Assembly: GCF_011388195.1 (NCBI RefSeq)
Contig: NZ_CP049990.1
Span: forward strand, 2,170,001-2,234,000
Direction: 5' to 3'
Source of the DNA: Pusillimonas sp. DMV24BSW_D
GTDB lineage: Bacteria; Pseudomonadota; Gammaproteobacteria; Burkholderiales; Burkholderiaceae_B
DNA: 64,000 nt
Below the pieces are notes generated by a model. That model was not told the origin of the DNA. It worked only from the letters and a program-made list of their open reading frames with translations, and did no database searches. Position 1 is the first letter of the stretch, and the number at the start of each line of letters is the position of its first letter. This document shows positions 25,830-34,675 of the stretch, piece by piece. A program made the position numbers and the translations under genes.

Positions 25830-27278
25830 ATGAAAAGTCGTAATTTAATCGATGGCAATTGGGTTGAGGCTATAAGTGGGGAGCGTGCTAAGAGTATTGA
25901 TCCCTCCACCGCTTTGCCGATTGGATCTTTTGCGGCGGGTGCGCGGGCCGATGCACAAGCGGCAATTGTTGCTGCATCAAAAGCATTTGAAGATTGCCAC
26001 TGGGCGCAGAATCCTCGGTTGCGCCAGCTAGTGATGTTGCGCTGGGCAGATCGACTAGAGGAAAAATTAGAAGAGTTGGCAACACTCCTTGTAACGGAAA
26101 ACGGAAAAATCATCCCTCACGCACGGGCCGAAATGGCGATTGCTATATCGGAAATTCGTTATTACGCTGGACTTGCCCGGCATATTCCAGGAAATGTTCT
26201 CGAGGTCGAACCGGGTGTATTTTCCACACTGTTGCGTGAGCCTGCCGGGGTCGCCGCGCTTATTATTCCTTGGAACGCCCCAGTTGCCTTATTGATTCGT
26301 TCCCTGACACCAGCCCTAGCTGCTGGGTGCACAGTCGTAATCAAGCCAGCGCCTCAGACTGTTCTGATCACGACTGAAATCATACGCGCTTTGCATGAAG
26401 ATGAGGCACTCATGCCGGGCGTCGTGAATATGGTTGCAGAAACAGGGCATGAAGTGGCTCAAGAGTTTGTGACGTCGCCAGACGTTGCCGTTGTTAGTTT
26501 TACTGGGTCCAATTTGACTGGGCAACGCATCATGGCTGCAGCTGCGCCGACTATGAAAAAACTGTCGCTGGAGTTGGGTGGTAAATCATGTGCTCTTGTT
26601 TTTGAAGACGCTGACATAGCTCGGATGGCCCCTATGCTAACGGCCGGTGCCATCATTATTTCAGGACAGCAGTGTACGGCCGTACGCCGGATTTTGGTGC
26701 ATGACTCCAAATATGAGGAGGTGAAGCGAGCTTTGAAGGTGAGCTTTGAGCAGATTGTTGTAGGGCCCGGTCATCAAGCGGGAGTTGATATGGGACCTAT
26801 GATTGATGAGGCCTCTTTGTCTTTGATCCAATCAAATATATTGGAGGCGACGGATATTTGCGATGAAGTGATAGTGAGTGGTGGACGTCTAGGCGGTGCA
26901 CTTGCGCGAGGTTACTTTTTAACGCCCACGTTAGTTGCACATGATGACCCCTCCGCTGACTTCTGTCAGAAAGAACTATTTGGCCCTTTTGTGGTGTTGG
27001 AAAGGTTTGCGGATGAAGCGGAGGCAATCGCGAAGACGAACTTTACCGAGTACGGGCTCTCAGCCAGCGTTTGGACACGTGACGGTGCCCGCGCAATGCG
27101 GCTGGCACGAGCACTTCGTAACGGTACCGTTTGGATTAATGACCACAATAAATTGTTTGCTGAGGCTGAGACTGGTGGCTATAAGCGTAGCGGTTTAGGT
27201 CGCTTGCACGGTTATGATGGTCTTATGGACTTTATGGAGATTAAGCACATTTACCAATCCGTAGGTGTTGCTGCGTGA
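25830..27278 (+). CDS. NAD(P)+-dependent aldehyde dehydrogenase
   Basis: A 482-residue ALDH-superfamily enzyme. The oxyanion Asn is in IIPWNAPVALL (about 148), the cofactor region is SFTGSNLTGQ, the general base Glu is in KKLSLELGGKS (about 250) and the catalytic Cys is in IISGQQCTAVRR (about 284); FGPFVV and a C-terminal GGYKRSGLGR are typical. It should oxidise an aromatic or small aldehyde to the acid; vanillin or benzaldehyde derivatives, or formaldehyde made by demethylation, are candidates from context only. It forms an operon with the SDR gene upstream and is closed by a terminator at 27331. Confidence 0.88.
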   Translation: MKSRNLIDGNWVEAISGERAKSIDPSTALPIGSFAAGARADAQAAIVAASKAFEDCHWAQNPRLRQLVMLRWADRLEEKLEELATLLVTENGKIIPHARAEMAIAISEIRYYAGLARHIPGNVLEVEPGVFSTLLREPAGVAALIIPWNAPVALLIRSLTPALAAGCTVVIKPAPQTVLITTEIIRALHEDEALMPGVVNMVAETGHEVAQEFVTSPDVAVVSFTGSNLTGQRIMAAAAPTMKKLSLELGGKSCALVFEDADIARMAPMLTAGAIIISGQQCTAVRRILVHDSKYEEVKRALKVSFEQIVVGPGHQAGVDMGPMIDEASLSLIQSNILEATDICDEVIVSGGRLGGALARGYFLTPTLVAHDDPSADFCQKELFGPFVVLERFADEAEAIAKTNFTEYGLSASVWTRDGARAMRLARALRNGTVWINDHNKLFAEAETGGYKRSGLGRLHGYDGLMDFMEIKHIYQSVGVAA

Positions 27279-27330
27279 ACGTTTTTTGATCCTAACTGTA
27301 GATATATTTCTTTGCTGTTTGACTCTGAAA

Positions 27331-27364
27331 CCTCGAGCTGCCGATAGGAAGCTCGGGGTTTTTT
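27331..27364 (+). terminator. Rho-independent terminator after the aldehyde dehydrogenase gene
   Basis: Arms CCTCGAGCT (27331-27339) and AGCTCGGGG (27350-27358), with one mismatch, are followed by six T. It separates the SDR-ALDH operon from the second Rieske transcription unit, which has its own operator. Confidence 0.75.
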
Positions 27365-27456
27365 CATTGTTAGTCAATGTTCCTTTGCGAGCCATAGTCT
27401 GGCCTATCCGACAGCCTATAACTAAGTAATAACCCGCATTTTAAGCTGCCCTAAAT

Positions 27457-27495
27457 ATCCATACAATGGATACTTATCTTGCTAGACGGACATTT
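27457..27495. promoter_or_regulatory. Operator 3 upstream of the second Rieske oxygenase
   Basis: The right half GCTAGACGGACATT is close to sites 1 and 2; the left half (ATATCCAT) is weaker. The centre GATACTTATC keeps the spacing of the other sites. It lies about 30 bp before the start codon, overlapping the likely promoter. Confidence 0.55.
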
Positions 27496-27522
27496 GCCAA
27501 CCAATCAAAGGAGTTAAACATC

Positions 27523-28794
27523 ATGAATTTAGAAATGTCGGAAACATTAGTTCGTACTGGTTCAGGGACCCGCATGGGTAGTTTGATGAGGTGTTATTGG
27601 ATACCTATCCTGAAGTCCAATGAGATCGCTGAGCCCGATTGCCCCCCCGTCCGTGTGCAGGTATTGAGTGAAAAGCTCCTGGCATTTCGCGATACAGATG
27701 GCAATCCAGGGATCATCGATGAGTTTTGTTCTCACCGAGGGGTGTCTCTTTTTTTCGGTCGTAACGAAGAGAATGGGATTCGCTGCGCATATCACGGTGT
27801 GAAGTTTGACCGAAATGGTCAATGTGTTGACGTGCCATCCTCGCCAAAGGCTTGCGCCCATATGCATATCAAGTCATATCCGTGCATTGAGCGTGGTGGA
27901 ATTGTGTGGGCCTACATGGGATCAAAAGATCGCATGCCGCCACCTGTTGATCTGGAGTGGGTGACTTTGCCAGAAAGTCATGTCCATGTGTCGCGACGCT
28001 GGCAGGAGTGTAACTATTTGCAGGCTATGGAAGGTGGTATCGATACTGCGCACGTTTCATATGTGCACCGTTACGAAGTGGATATTGATCCAATGCACCA
28101 AGGCACAAAGGCGCTTGATTACATCAAGGCAGACGGCAATGTGATGTTCGAAATCGAAAAGATGCCATTTGGATTGACTCTGTTCGGCCGTAGGAACGGA
28201 GAGGAAGATTCATATTACTGGCGAATCACGCAATGGTTGTTCCCCTGGTACACATTGATTGCCCCGTTTGGCGACCATTCCATGGCAGGTCACATTTTCG
28301 TGCCGATGGATGATCATAATTGCTGGGTTTGGAGCGTCAACTTCCATCCCCACAAACCTCTCTCAGACGAGGAGCGCCGTGAGCTCGAGCTCGGCAAGGG
28401 AATCCACGTAGAGTACGAGGAGGGCTCTCTGAGACCTAAGGCCAATAAGGACAATGACTATTTGATTGATCGACAGGCGCAGAAAGATAAGCGTTCATAT
28501 AGTGGCGTCTTTGGTTTTGCACTTCAGGATTCATCATTGCAAGAGAGTATGGGGCCAATTCAGGATCGAGAAGCCGAACATTTGTTGCCTACTGATAGGG
28601 CAATTGTGATGGCAAGACGGATGCTTCACGATGCGGTAATTGGGATGGAGAAAGGAGAGCAGCCCCCTGCGTTAGATGCGGCGGCGCAGCATGTACGTTC
28701 AGCCGGCGTTCTACTGGATCGATCTGTGAATCCAGTTGAGTGGGCGCGTGCGCATCTGAACAACAACTTGGACAAGCCAATTTATACAGTCTGA
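27523..28794 (+). CDS. Rieske aromatic ring-hydroxylating oxygenase, phthalate-dioxygenase type
   Basis: A 423-residue oxygenase. Rieske ligands are C69-x-H71 (EFCSHRGVSLFFGRNE) and C88-x2-H91 (RCAYHGVKF). The catalytic domain has the iron-ligand region MEGGIDTAHVSYVH. The N-terminus (VRTGSGTRMGSLMRCYWIPIL, PDCPPVRVQVL) is typical of the phthalate 4,5-dioxygenase / phenoxybenzoate dioxygenase group, which forms homo-oligomers without a beta subunit and uses a VanB-like one-piece reductase. No second reductase is present, so both oxygenases may share the one at 36996. The start follows AAAGGAG; the longer open frame upstream lies in the operator. Substrate unknown; the SDR gene 45 bp downstream would suit cis-diol oxidation. 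Confidence 0.85.
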   Translation: MNLEMSETLVRTGSGTRMGSLMRCYWIPILKSNEIAEPDCPPVRVQVLSEKLLAFRDTDGNPGIIDEFCSHRGVSLFFGRNEENGIRCAYHGVKFDRNGQCVDVPSSPKACAHMHIKSYPCIERGGIVWAYMGSKDRMPPPVDLEWVTLPESHVHVSRRWQECNYLQAMEGGIDTAHVSYVHRYEVDIDPMHQGTKALDYIKADGNVMFEIEKMPFGLTLFGRRNGEEDSYYWRITQWLFPWYTLIAPFGDHSMAGHIFVPMDDHNCWVWSVNFHPHKPLSDEERRELELGKGIHVEYEEGSLRPKANKDNDYLIDRQAQKDKRSYSGVFGFALQDSSLQESMGPIQDREAEHLLPTDRAIVMARRMLHDAVIGMEKGEQPPALDAAAQHVRSAGVLLDRSVNPVEWARAHLNNNLDKPIYTV

Positions 28795-28839
28795 TAGATC
28801 TTGTTCAATTTAGGTGCACCATTTGAAGGGGTGTTTTAA

Positions 28840-29613
28840 GTGGGTAGATTAAGTAAAAAGAAAGCGTTGATTACCGGAGGTGGTGCTGGTATCGGCTCAG
28901 CATGTGCTCGATTGTTTTGTTCTGAAGGGGCAATTGTCACGATTGTCGATAGTGATAGGCAGTCGCTGGAACTTACAGTAGATTTAGTGAGGTCAACAAT
29001 TCCTGACGCTTTGATTTCAAGCTTTGTGGCAGATGTTTCGTCAGCTGAGTTGGCTCAGTTGGCAGTTCAGCATTGTGTTGACTTCTCCGGCGGATTAGAC
29101 GTCCTTGTAAATAACGCTGCTTGTCGGAATTATTCGACATTGGGTGAGGCCACTTTAGATGAGTGGAACGCCGTGGTATCCGTGAACTTGTTTGGAAATG
29201 CTAATTATTGCCGAGCATCTTTGCCGTATCTGCGTCAATCAGGGAGAGGCAGCATTGTGAATGTTTCGTCATGCTACGCAGTTAGTGGGCGTAAAGGAAT
29301 GGGTCTTTACGACACCACCAAAGCAGGACAATTGGCGTTTACACGTACTTTGGCTCATGAGGAAGCATGCCATGGGGTCAGAGCCAATGTTGTTTGCCCT
29401 GGCTCAACCCTAACGGAATTTCATATTGCTAAAGCAGAAGCGAAGGGTAAGAGTGTTGATCAGCTTAAAACTGAGCGTAGTGTCACATCACTGCTTGGTC
29501 GTTGGGCTTCGCCAGAGGAAATTGCATGGCCAATTCTTTGGTTGGCTTCGGATGAGGCCTCCTTCGTTACAGGAGCGACCTTTATGGTTGATGGTGGATT
29601 GTCAGCTATGTGA
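28840..29613 (+). CDS. Short-chain dehydrogenase/reductase 2
   Basis: A 257-residue classical SDR with TGGGAGIG (about 13-20), NNAACRN (about 91), VSSCYA and YDTTKAG (about 155-161) and a C-terminal FVTGATFMVDGG. The residue after the second strand is Asp (TIVDSD), favouring NAD+. It starts with GTG behind GAAGGGG. It follows the second Rieske gene on the same strand without a terminator, so it is likely to act on that enzyme's product. It is the last gene of the rightward half of the catabolic island; an IS3 element starts 81 bp further on. Confidence 0.84.
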   Translation: MGRLSKKKALITGGGAGIGSACARLFCSEGAIVTIVDSDRQSLELTVDLVRSTIPDALISSFVADVSSAELAQLAVQHCVDFSGGLDVLVNNAACRNYSTLGEATLDEWNAVVSVNLFGNANYCRASLPYLRQSGRGSIVNVSSCYAVSGRKGMGLYDTTKAGQLAFTRTLAHEEACHGVRANVVCPGSTLTEFHIAKAEAKGKSVDQLKTERSVTSLLGRWASPEEIAWPILWLASDEASFVTGATFMVDGGLSAM

Positions 29614-29756
29614 TTTACGTTGCCTTAGCGAATATATGGTATCCAAATAACCTTGTATTAATAGACTCGGTGGGTGGATTGAGAATCTGTGACTTGTCCC
29701 GGCCTTTTCGATCCACTGTAACTTGAGACAATGGCCTCTTAGGCGGAGAGAGGAAT

Positions 29757-30016
29757 ATGAAGCCCGATACGGCGATGAACAGATTGTTCGAATCGTGCGC
29801 GAAACTGACAAGGATACGGTGGCCGAGGTCGCCAAGCGCCACGGTATAAGCGAAGCGACGATATATGCCTGGCGCAAGAAATTTGGCAGCCTGGAAACGG
29901 ACGAAGTGAAGCGGCTAAAAACGCTGGAAGCCGAGAACGCCCGGCTGCGGAAGCTGCTGGTTGACAGGGAGCTTGAGATCGACGTGATGAAGGAGATCAA
30001 CGCAAAAAACTGGTGA
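29757..30016 (+). pseudogene. IS3 orfA (helix-turn-helix subunit) with a damaged start
   Basis: Encodes RYGDEQIVRIVRETDKDTVAEVAKRHGISEATIYAWRKKFG followed by a leucine-zipper stretch (RLKTLEAENARLRKLLVDRELEIDVMKE), the standard OrfA layout. The usual start ATG (29757) is out of frame because four bases are missing relative to the related end at 42844-42928, where MKKNRYSD is in frame. Translation would need an upstream start in the intact frame. Confidence 0.75.
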
Positions 30017-30310
30017 GCGTACAGGGCCGATTAATGCAGGCACGATACGCCATTTCCCGTGGCGTATGCCAGCGTCGGGCCTGTGCGCTGATGAATGTCT
30101 CCCGCTGTGGTTTGTATTACACATTAAAGATGCCCGTAAAGGACGCCCCGGTGATTCAGGCTATGCAACGATTATCAGGACAGTACCCACGTTTTGGTTC
30201 GCGCCGTATTCGTATCTTTCTGGGTCGTGGGGGCATTCAGATTGGCAAAGAACAATGCTCACGCCTGTGGGGTCAAGCTGGTTTGCAAGTGCCGGCAAAA
30301 CGCAAACGAC
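30013..30310 (+). pseudogene. IS3 orfB, 5' part
   Basis: Encodes the N-terminal part of the OrfB integrase: RYAISRGVCQRRACALMNVSRCGLYY, the PRFGSRRIRIFL helix-turn-helix-like region and QVPAKRKRR. It overlaps the end of orfA by 4 bp, the position of a coupled start or frameshift in IS3 elements. It is cut by the IS66 terminal repeat at 30311. Confidence 0.8.
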
Positions 30311-30345
30311 GTAAGCGGATGGGGAACTACATTCCCCTCCCTGCC

Positions 30346-30574
30346 TCAAGCGCAAATTTTTTCAGAAACGGCGTCCACGCCGTCAGCCTGAGGTGCCACC
30401 CAGTTATGCGGCAATAGCTCGTCGATCCGGCTGTTCGGGTGTGTCGGCAAACGCGTGAGCACATCCTTCAGGTAGGCATGCGGATTCAAGCCATTGAGCT
30501 TGGCCGATTGAATCAGACTCATGATCGCGGCTGCGCGTTTGCCTGCACGCAATGAACCGGCAAATAACCAATTG
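30346..30574 (-). pseudogene. tnpC: IS66 element 2 tnpC, 3' part
   Basis: Encodes NWLFAGSLRAGKRAAAIMSLIQSAKLNGLNPHAYLKDVLTRLPTHP and a C-terminus ending SEKICA, the end of an IS66 transposase. It begins exactly at the RIT-side junction, again at the codons for the K-N-W-L-F motif. It is related to, but not identical with, the corresponding piece of element 1. Confidence 0.82.
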
Positions 30575-30758
30575 ATTCCCTTATGCCAAGATAGACATAA
30601 CAGGAATTATGTTCAGCCGTTGATTATGTTGAGTCGCTCGTGGCGGGGAGCCGTAACGGTAAGGCTCGTGCTTCCTACAAGAGTCAACGGCTAATCTTGC
30701 CTACGCATAATCATTGGTGGTTTTCTGTGGTTTCCATTCTTCACTACAGGAGGCCATC

Positions 30759-32006
30759 ATGCCCACCAATAAATTCCTGGCTCACCTTGTTCGCCGTGAC
30801 TGGCTGACGGACGGCCCGCTGAACGAACTCATCGTTTCGTACATCGAGGCACTTCAGAGTCGGCGCTATGCAAGGAACACCCTCATCGCTTATCTGCGCT
30901 GTTTGGCGCATTTCAGCTATTGGATGCGGGGTGAAGGGCTGACTGCTGCGGACATCGATCAGGTGCTTATCGAGCGGTTTCTGCAGAACCACTTGCCGTC
31001 TTGCTCCTGTCCTGCGCCGTGCAGATCAGAGATAACGGATATGCGGGCGGCTCTTCACCATTTGCTGGACCTGCTGCCCGAGTCAGACGATGTGGCGACG
31101 ACGGGCCACATTGCCGCCGAGGTTGAGCACTTCGCCCATCATTTGCGCCACACGTGCGGCTTGGCGCCGCTGACCTGCACTTATCGGGTTCGCCATGTGG
31201 AGGCCTTCCTGGTTAGTTGCTTCGGGAATGACACCCTCGAGATTGGACGGCTGTCCGCTGGAGATATCGATACTTTTCTTAATGGCTTGGCTACTCGCTG
31301 GAAGCCCTCGTCATGTAAGGTGGTCTGCTCAAGCTTGCGCAGCTATTTGCGTTTCCGCACTCTGCTGGGCGACGACACGCGGATACTATCGGCGACGTTG
31401 CCCGTCATCGCCAACTGGCCCCGTCGGCATCCTCCTAAAGTGCTCACGGATAGTCAGATTGAGCGTTTTCTGCAAGCTTTCGACCTGACCGATCCGGTCG
31501 GGCTGCGTGACTACGCCATTGCCCGATGCCTGCTTGATCTGGGCCTGCGGGGCGCCGAGGTCACCCACTTGACGCTGGAGGCCGTGGATTGGCGAAACGG
31601 TACTATGAAGCTCCACCACACCAAGAGTCAGCGAGTCCAGCATCTGCCTATGCCGGCGTTGACCGGTGAAGCGCTCGTCCGCTACCTGCGCGAAGGACGC
31701 CCACAGACCGATAGCCGTACCCTGTTCATACGGCATCGGGCACCATTCGGTATTCCCCTAAGCGTGGCGGCTATCCGCAACGCGATGAATCGTGCTTTTG
31801 CCCGTTGCGGCTTAGCAGGCCAGTTCTGCAATACCCATGTGCTTCGGCGCTCAATGGCCACTCGACTGCAGAAGACCGGCGTATCAATCAAGGAGATCGC
31901 CGATCTGCTACGTCATCGGGATGTGAACACCGCCCGAGTGTATGCCCGTGTTGACCTGGAACGCCTGCGTTCTGTCGCCTTGCCTTGGCCGGGGAGCACA
32001 TCATGA
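30759..32006 (+). CDS. RIT tyrosine recombinase, first gene (copy B)
   Basis: Identical over its 415 residues to the gene at 9645-10892. Same AGGAGGCC ribosome-binding site and catalytic residues (LGLRGAEVTHL, HVLRRSMAT, VYARVD). Its stop overlaps the next start (ATGA). Complete identity with copy A points to recent duplication, or to sequence exchange between the copies. Confidence 0.88.
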   Translation: MPTNKFLAHLVRRDWLTDGPLNELIVSYIEALQSRRYARNTLIAYLRCLAHFSYWMRGEGLTAADIDQVLIERFLQNHLPSCSCPAPCRSEITDMRAALHHLLDLLPESDDVATTGHIAAEVEHFAHHLRHTCGLAPLTCTYRVRHVEAFLVSCFGNDTLEIGRLSAGDIDTFLNGLATRWKPSSCKVVCSSLRSYLRFRTLLGDDTRILSATLPVIANWPRRHPPKVLTDSQIERFLQAFDLTDPVGLRDYAIARCLLDLGLRGAEVTHLTLEAVDWRNGTMKLHHTKSQRVQHLPMPALTGEALVRYLREGRPQTDSRTLFIRHRAPFGIPLSVAAIRNAMNRAFARCGLAGQFCNTHVLRRSMATRLQKTGVSIKEIADLLRHRDVNTARVYARVDLERLRSVALPWPGSTS

Positions 32007-32950
32007 ACGCCGCCGCCATAACCTGGGCAGCTCGGGTGGCCGCCTACCTCGCCTATCGACGCAGCTTCGGCTTTGGGCTCTCGGTTGAGGGTGGGCAGCT
32101 TAGCTCGTTTGCCCGCTTTGCTGACCAACGCGCAGCCGAACGGCTCACGCTGGAGTTGGCCGCAGACTGGGCCCGGGCCTCACGCCATCCCCGTCCGATC
32201 AGCTGGGCGCGTCGCATCGAGGTATTACGCGGGTTTGCTGCTTTTTGCCTTCGCACTGACCCGGATACGGTAGTGCCCCCACGCAAGCTTTTCGGCCCAG
32301 CACACCGACGGTTAGTGCCGCATATCTATACCGACGACGAACTGCGAAGCCTCCTGGAAGCGAGTGACCTGCTGAGCCCACCAGGCAGGCTGCGTCCGGC
32401 GACCTGCCGAACCGTCTTCGGGCTGCTGGCAGCCACCGGACTGCGCATCTCAGAAGCACTTAAGCTGGCCCGGGCCGATGTAGATCTCGAGGCGGGTGTG
32501 CTCGACATCCGAGACGCCAAGCGTCACCAGCGCCGTTTTGTTCCTTTGCATTCGAGCACGATTCCACACTTGCAGGCGTATGCGCAGTTGCGAGACCAAC
32601 TCGTCCCTCGCCCGTGCTGCGATCACTTCTTCCTGCGCGACGACGGCAAGGCCGTTGATCGGCGCAATATCTTATACGCGCTGCAGTGGGTGTGTCGCCA
32701 ACACGGCTGGCAATCGCGCGGAGATCATGCTCATCACCGGTTACATGATCTGCGCCATACCTTCATCGTCCGCAGCGTACTGCGCCTCTATGAGCAAGGC
32801 GGCGCTGTTGAGCAAGGTCTGCCGGCAATCTCGATCTACGTGGGGCACGCCAAGGTGGTCGATACCTACTGGTACCTCACGGGGACCCCCGAGCTGATGG
32901 CCGTCGCGGCTGAGCGCTTCCATCGTTATGCCCAAGGGGAGCCGACATGA
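32003..32950 (+). CDS. RIT tyrosine recombinase, second gene (copy B)
   Basis: Identical over its 315 residues to the gene at 8701-9648. Arg, His-x-x-Arg and Tyr catalytic positions are intact (TGLRISEAL, HDLRHTF, DTYWYLTG). It is coupled by ATGA overlaps to both neighbours. Confidence 0.88.
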   Translation: MNAAAITWAARVAAYLAYRRSFGFGLSVEGGQLSSFARFADQRAAERLTLELAADWARASRHPRPISWARRIEVLRGFAAFCLRTDPDTVVPPRKLFGPAHRRLVPHIYTDDELRSLLEASDLLSPPGRLRPATCRTVFGLLAATGLRISEALKLARADVDLEAGVLDIRDAKRHQRRFVPLHSSTIPHLQAYAQLRDQLVPRPCCDHFFLRDDGKAVDRRNILYALQWVCRQHGWQSRGDHAHHRLHDLRHTFIVRSVLRLYEQGGAVEQGLPAISIYVGHAKVVDTYWYLTGTPELMAVAAERFHRYAQGEPT

Positions 32951-33957
32951 GTCCAATACTGACCGATCCCGCCGAATTCTCCGCCCTGATCCAGCACTTC
33001 TTTGCCAACCGTCTTCTTCAGCAGCAAGCTGTCAGCTCCCGGACTGTGGCGGCGTACCGGGACACCTTCCGGCTCCTTTTGGGCTACGCCGAGCGCAAAC
33101 TCGGCAAGCCGCCTGTCAAGCTGGCCTTGAATGATTTCGATGCGGAATTGATTCTCGACTTTCTGGAACACCTTGAGGCCGAGCGCCACAATACGGTGCG
33201 CAGCCGCAATGCACGGCTCGCTGCGGTCCGTGCCTTTGCCCGGTACGTTGCCGTGCAGTGCCCGCCGGCACTGCTGATCATCCAGCGCATTCTCGCTATT
33301 CCGATGAAACGCTTCGACAAGCCCCTGCTCGGATTCCTGTCCCGCCATGAGGTGCATGCACTCCTGACGGCGCCTGATCCGACGACCTGGTGCGGCCGCC
33401 GGGATCGAGTGCTGCTTCAACTGCTCTACAACACCGGCGCCCGCGTATCTGAACTTATCGGCATCCGCGTCCGCGATCTGGAACTCGAAGTCACATCGTC
33501 AGTGCGTTTGCACGGTAAGGGGCGCAAGCAGCGCACCGTACCACTGTGGAAGGAAACCGTCGTAGAAATCCGCCGTTGGCTTCAATCGACGAGCCTTCAG
33601 ACGGAGCAACCGTTGCTGCCCAACCGCTGGGGCAAACCGATGACTCGCTCCAATATCGCACAACGGATCGCACGGGCTGTGAGCACGGCGACGCCACAGT
33701 GTCCGTCGCTCCAAGGGCGGAACATCTCCCCGCACACGCTGCGTCACACGACCGCTATGCACCTACTGCAGTCCGGCGTCGACCTCACCGTCATTGCCTT
33801 GTGGCTCGGACATGAAAGCCCTGTAACGACTCACAGTTACGTCGAAGCGGACCTGGCTATGAAGGAACGCGCCTTGGCTGCGATCGCGCCCCCTGAAATT
33901 CCACGCACGCGCTACCGGCCGACAGATGCACTGTTGGAGTTTCTTCAGGCTCTTTGA
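32947..33957 (+). CDS. RIT tyrosine recombinase, third gene (copy B)
   Basis: Identical over its 336 residues to the gene at 7694-8704, with the same catalytic residues (NTGARVSEL, HTLRHTT, HSYVEAD). Its stop codon lies within the hairpin and inverted repeats of the right end (CATAATCAA / TTGATTATG arms around 33955-34026). Confidence 0.9.
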   Translation: MSPILTDPAEFSALIQHFFANRLLQQQAVSSRTVAAYRDTFRLLLGYAERKLGKPPVKLALNDFDAELILDFLEHLEAERHNTVRSRNARLAAVRAFARYVAVQCPPALLIIQRILAIPMKRFDKPLLGFLSRHEVHALLTAPDPTTWCGRRDRVLLQLLYNTGARVSELIGIRVRDLELEVTSSVRLHGKGRKQRTVPLWKETVVEIRRWLQSTSLQTEQPLLPNRWGKPMTRSNIAQRIARAVSTATPQCPSLQGRNISPHTLRHTTAMHLLQSGVDLTVIALWLGHESPVTTHSYVEADLAMKERALAAIAPPEIPRTRYRPTDALLEFLQAL

Positions 33958-34070
33958 TTATGTGCAGCCGACAGGATCGGACCGCCGCAAATAGGGCGGA
34001 CCGCTGTCGGCGACTCAACATAATCAACGGCTGAACATAAATTCCCTTATGCCAAGATAGACATAACAGG

Positions 34071-34274
34071 AAAAACTACCTGTTCCTAGGATCCGACGCG
34101 GGCGGTGAACGCGCGGCCACGATGTACAGCCTACTTGGCACCGCCAAGTTAAACGACATCAATCCCCAGGCGTATCTGCGTCACGTCTTGACCGTGATTG
34201 CTGACTATCCGGTCAATCAAGTCGACGAGTTGTTGCCCTGGAATGTGAACCTGCCCAGCGTCTCAACGCAATAG
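34071..34274 (+). pseudogene. tnpC: IS66 element 3 tnpC, 3' part (opposite orientation)
   Basis: Encodes KNYLFLGSDAGGERAATMYSLLGTAKLNDINPQAYLRHVLTVIADYP and a stop, the C-terminal end of a third, different IS66 transposase. It starts at the right junction of RIT copy B, at the same K-N-W/Y-L-F codons as the other two junctions. The rest of this tnpC, its tnpA and tnpB and its left end are missing. A possible right end is GTAATGCTCCGGCC (complement) near 34720, where element 2's tnpC reading breaks off. Confidence 0.75.
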
Positions 34275-34275
34275 A

Positions 34276-34638
34276 TCAGTTCCACGACTCGTGTTCAAGA
34301 GGGTCTGTCGACAAATCCCAAATCGTCGAGTGGTATTGCACCTCAAACCATTCCTTGAACATTTTACGGGTTCGGCGCTTAGGCCATAGCGAATCGTCAG
34401 TAAACCAACCGTGCAAAAACGTAGCGAACAGATTGCTAAAGCGCTGCAACGCCCACTGTTCGGCTTGCTCTGGGGTGTTGACCGTTCCACCTGCTAACAA
34501 ATAGACCTCTTGCTCCTGGCGCAATTCCTCCAGCGTCAGTCCTTGAATCGGTTGCGGATCAACGCTTATGATCCAGTCTAACGCCGGTTGCTTGGGCAAA
34601 ATGATAATTAAATTGCGATTGATGGTCTCATGATCCAT
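34276..34638 (-). CDS. Small protein of unknown function, probable IS66 passenger
   Basis: A 120-residue acidic protein (NLIIILPKQPALDWIISVDPQ, EELRQEQEVYLLAGG, FATFLHGWFTDDSLWPKRRTRKMFKEWFEVQYHSTIWDLSTD). It has no signal peptide or membrane segment and no domain I can name. It converges on the tnpC fragment, with one base between the stops, and lies between that fragment and the presumed right end of IS66 element 3, so it appears to be cargo of that element. Confidence 0.5.
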   Translation of the reverse strand: MDHETINRNLIIILPKQPALDWIISVDPQPIQGLTLEELRQEQEVYLLAGGTVNTPEQAEQWALQRFSNLFATFLHGWFTDDSLWPKRRTRKMFKEWFEVQYHSTIWDLSTDPLEHESWN

Positions 34639-34675
34639 ATCGGGCCTAAATGTCGGTAAGAGGTGAAGGCCGATT

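Larger units (their letters stand above)
30575..34070 (+). mobile_element. RIT element copy B with 30-bp direct repeats at both ends
   Basis: The 3436-bp unit 30605-34040 has the same length and the same three proteins as copy A. Here the 30-bp core-like sequence is present at both ends in the same orientation (30575-30604 and 34041-34070). With the adjoining bases it is an imperfect palindrome: arms ATTCCCTTATG and CATAACAGGAAT around a 10-bp centre. The inner ends are inverted (AATTATGTTCAGCCGTTG at 30605 and its complement ending at 34040). Both flanks are 3' parts of IS66 tnpC genes, from different elements and in opposite orientation. Confidence 0.87.
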
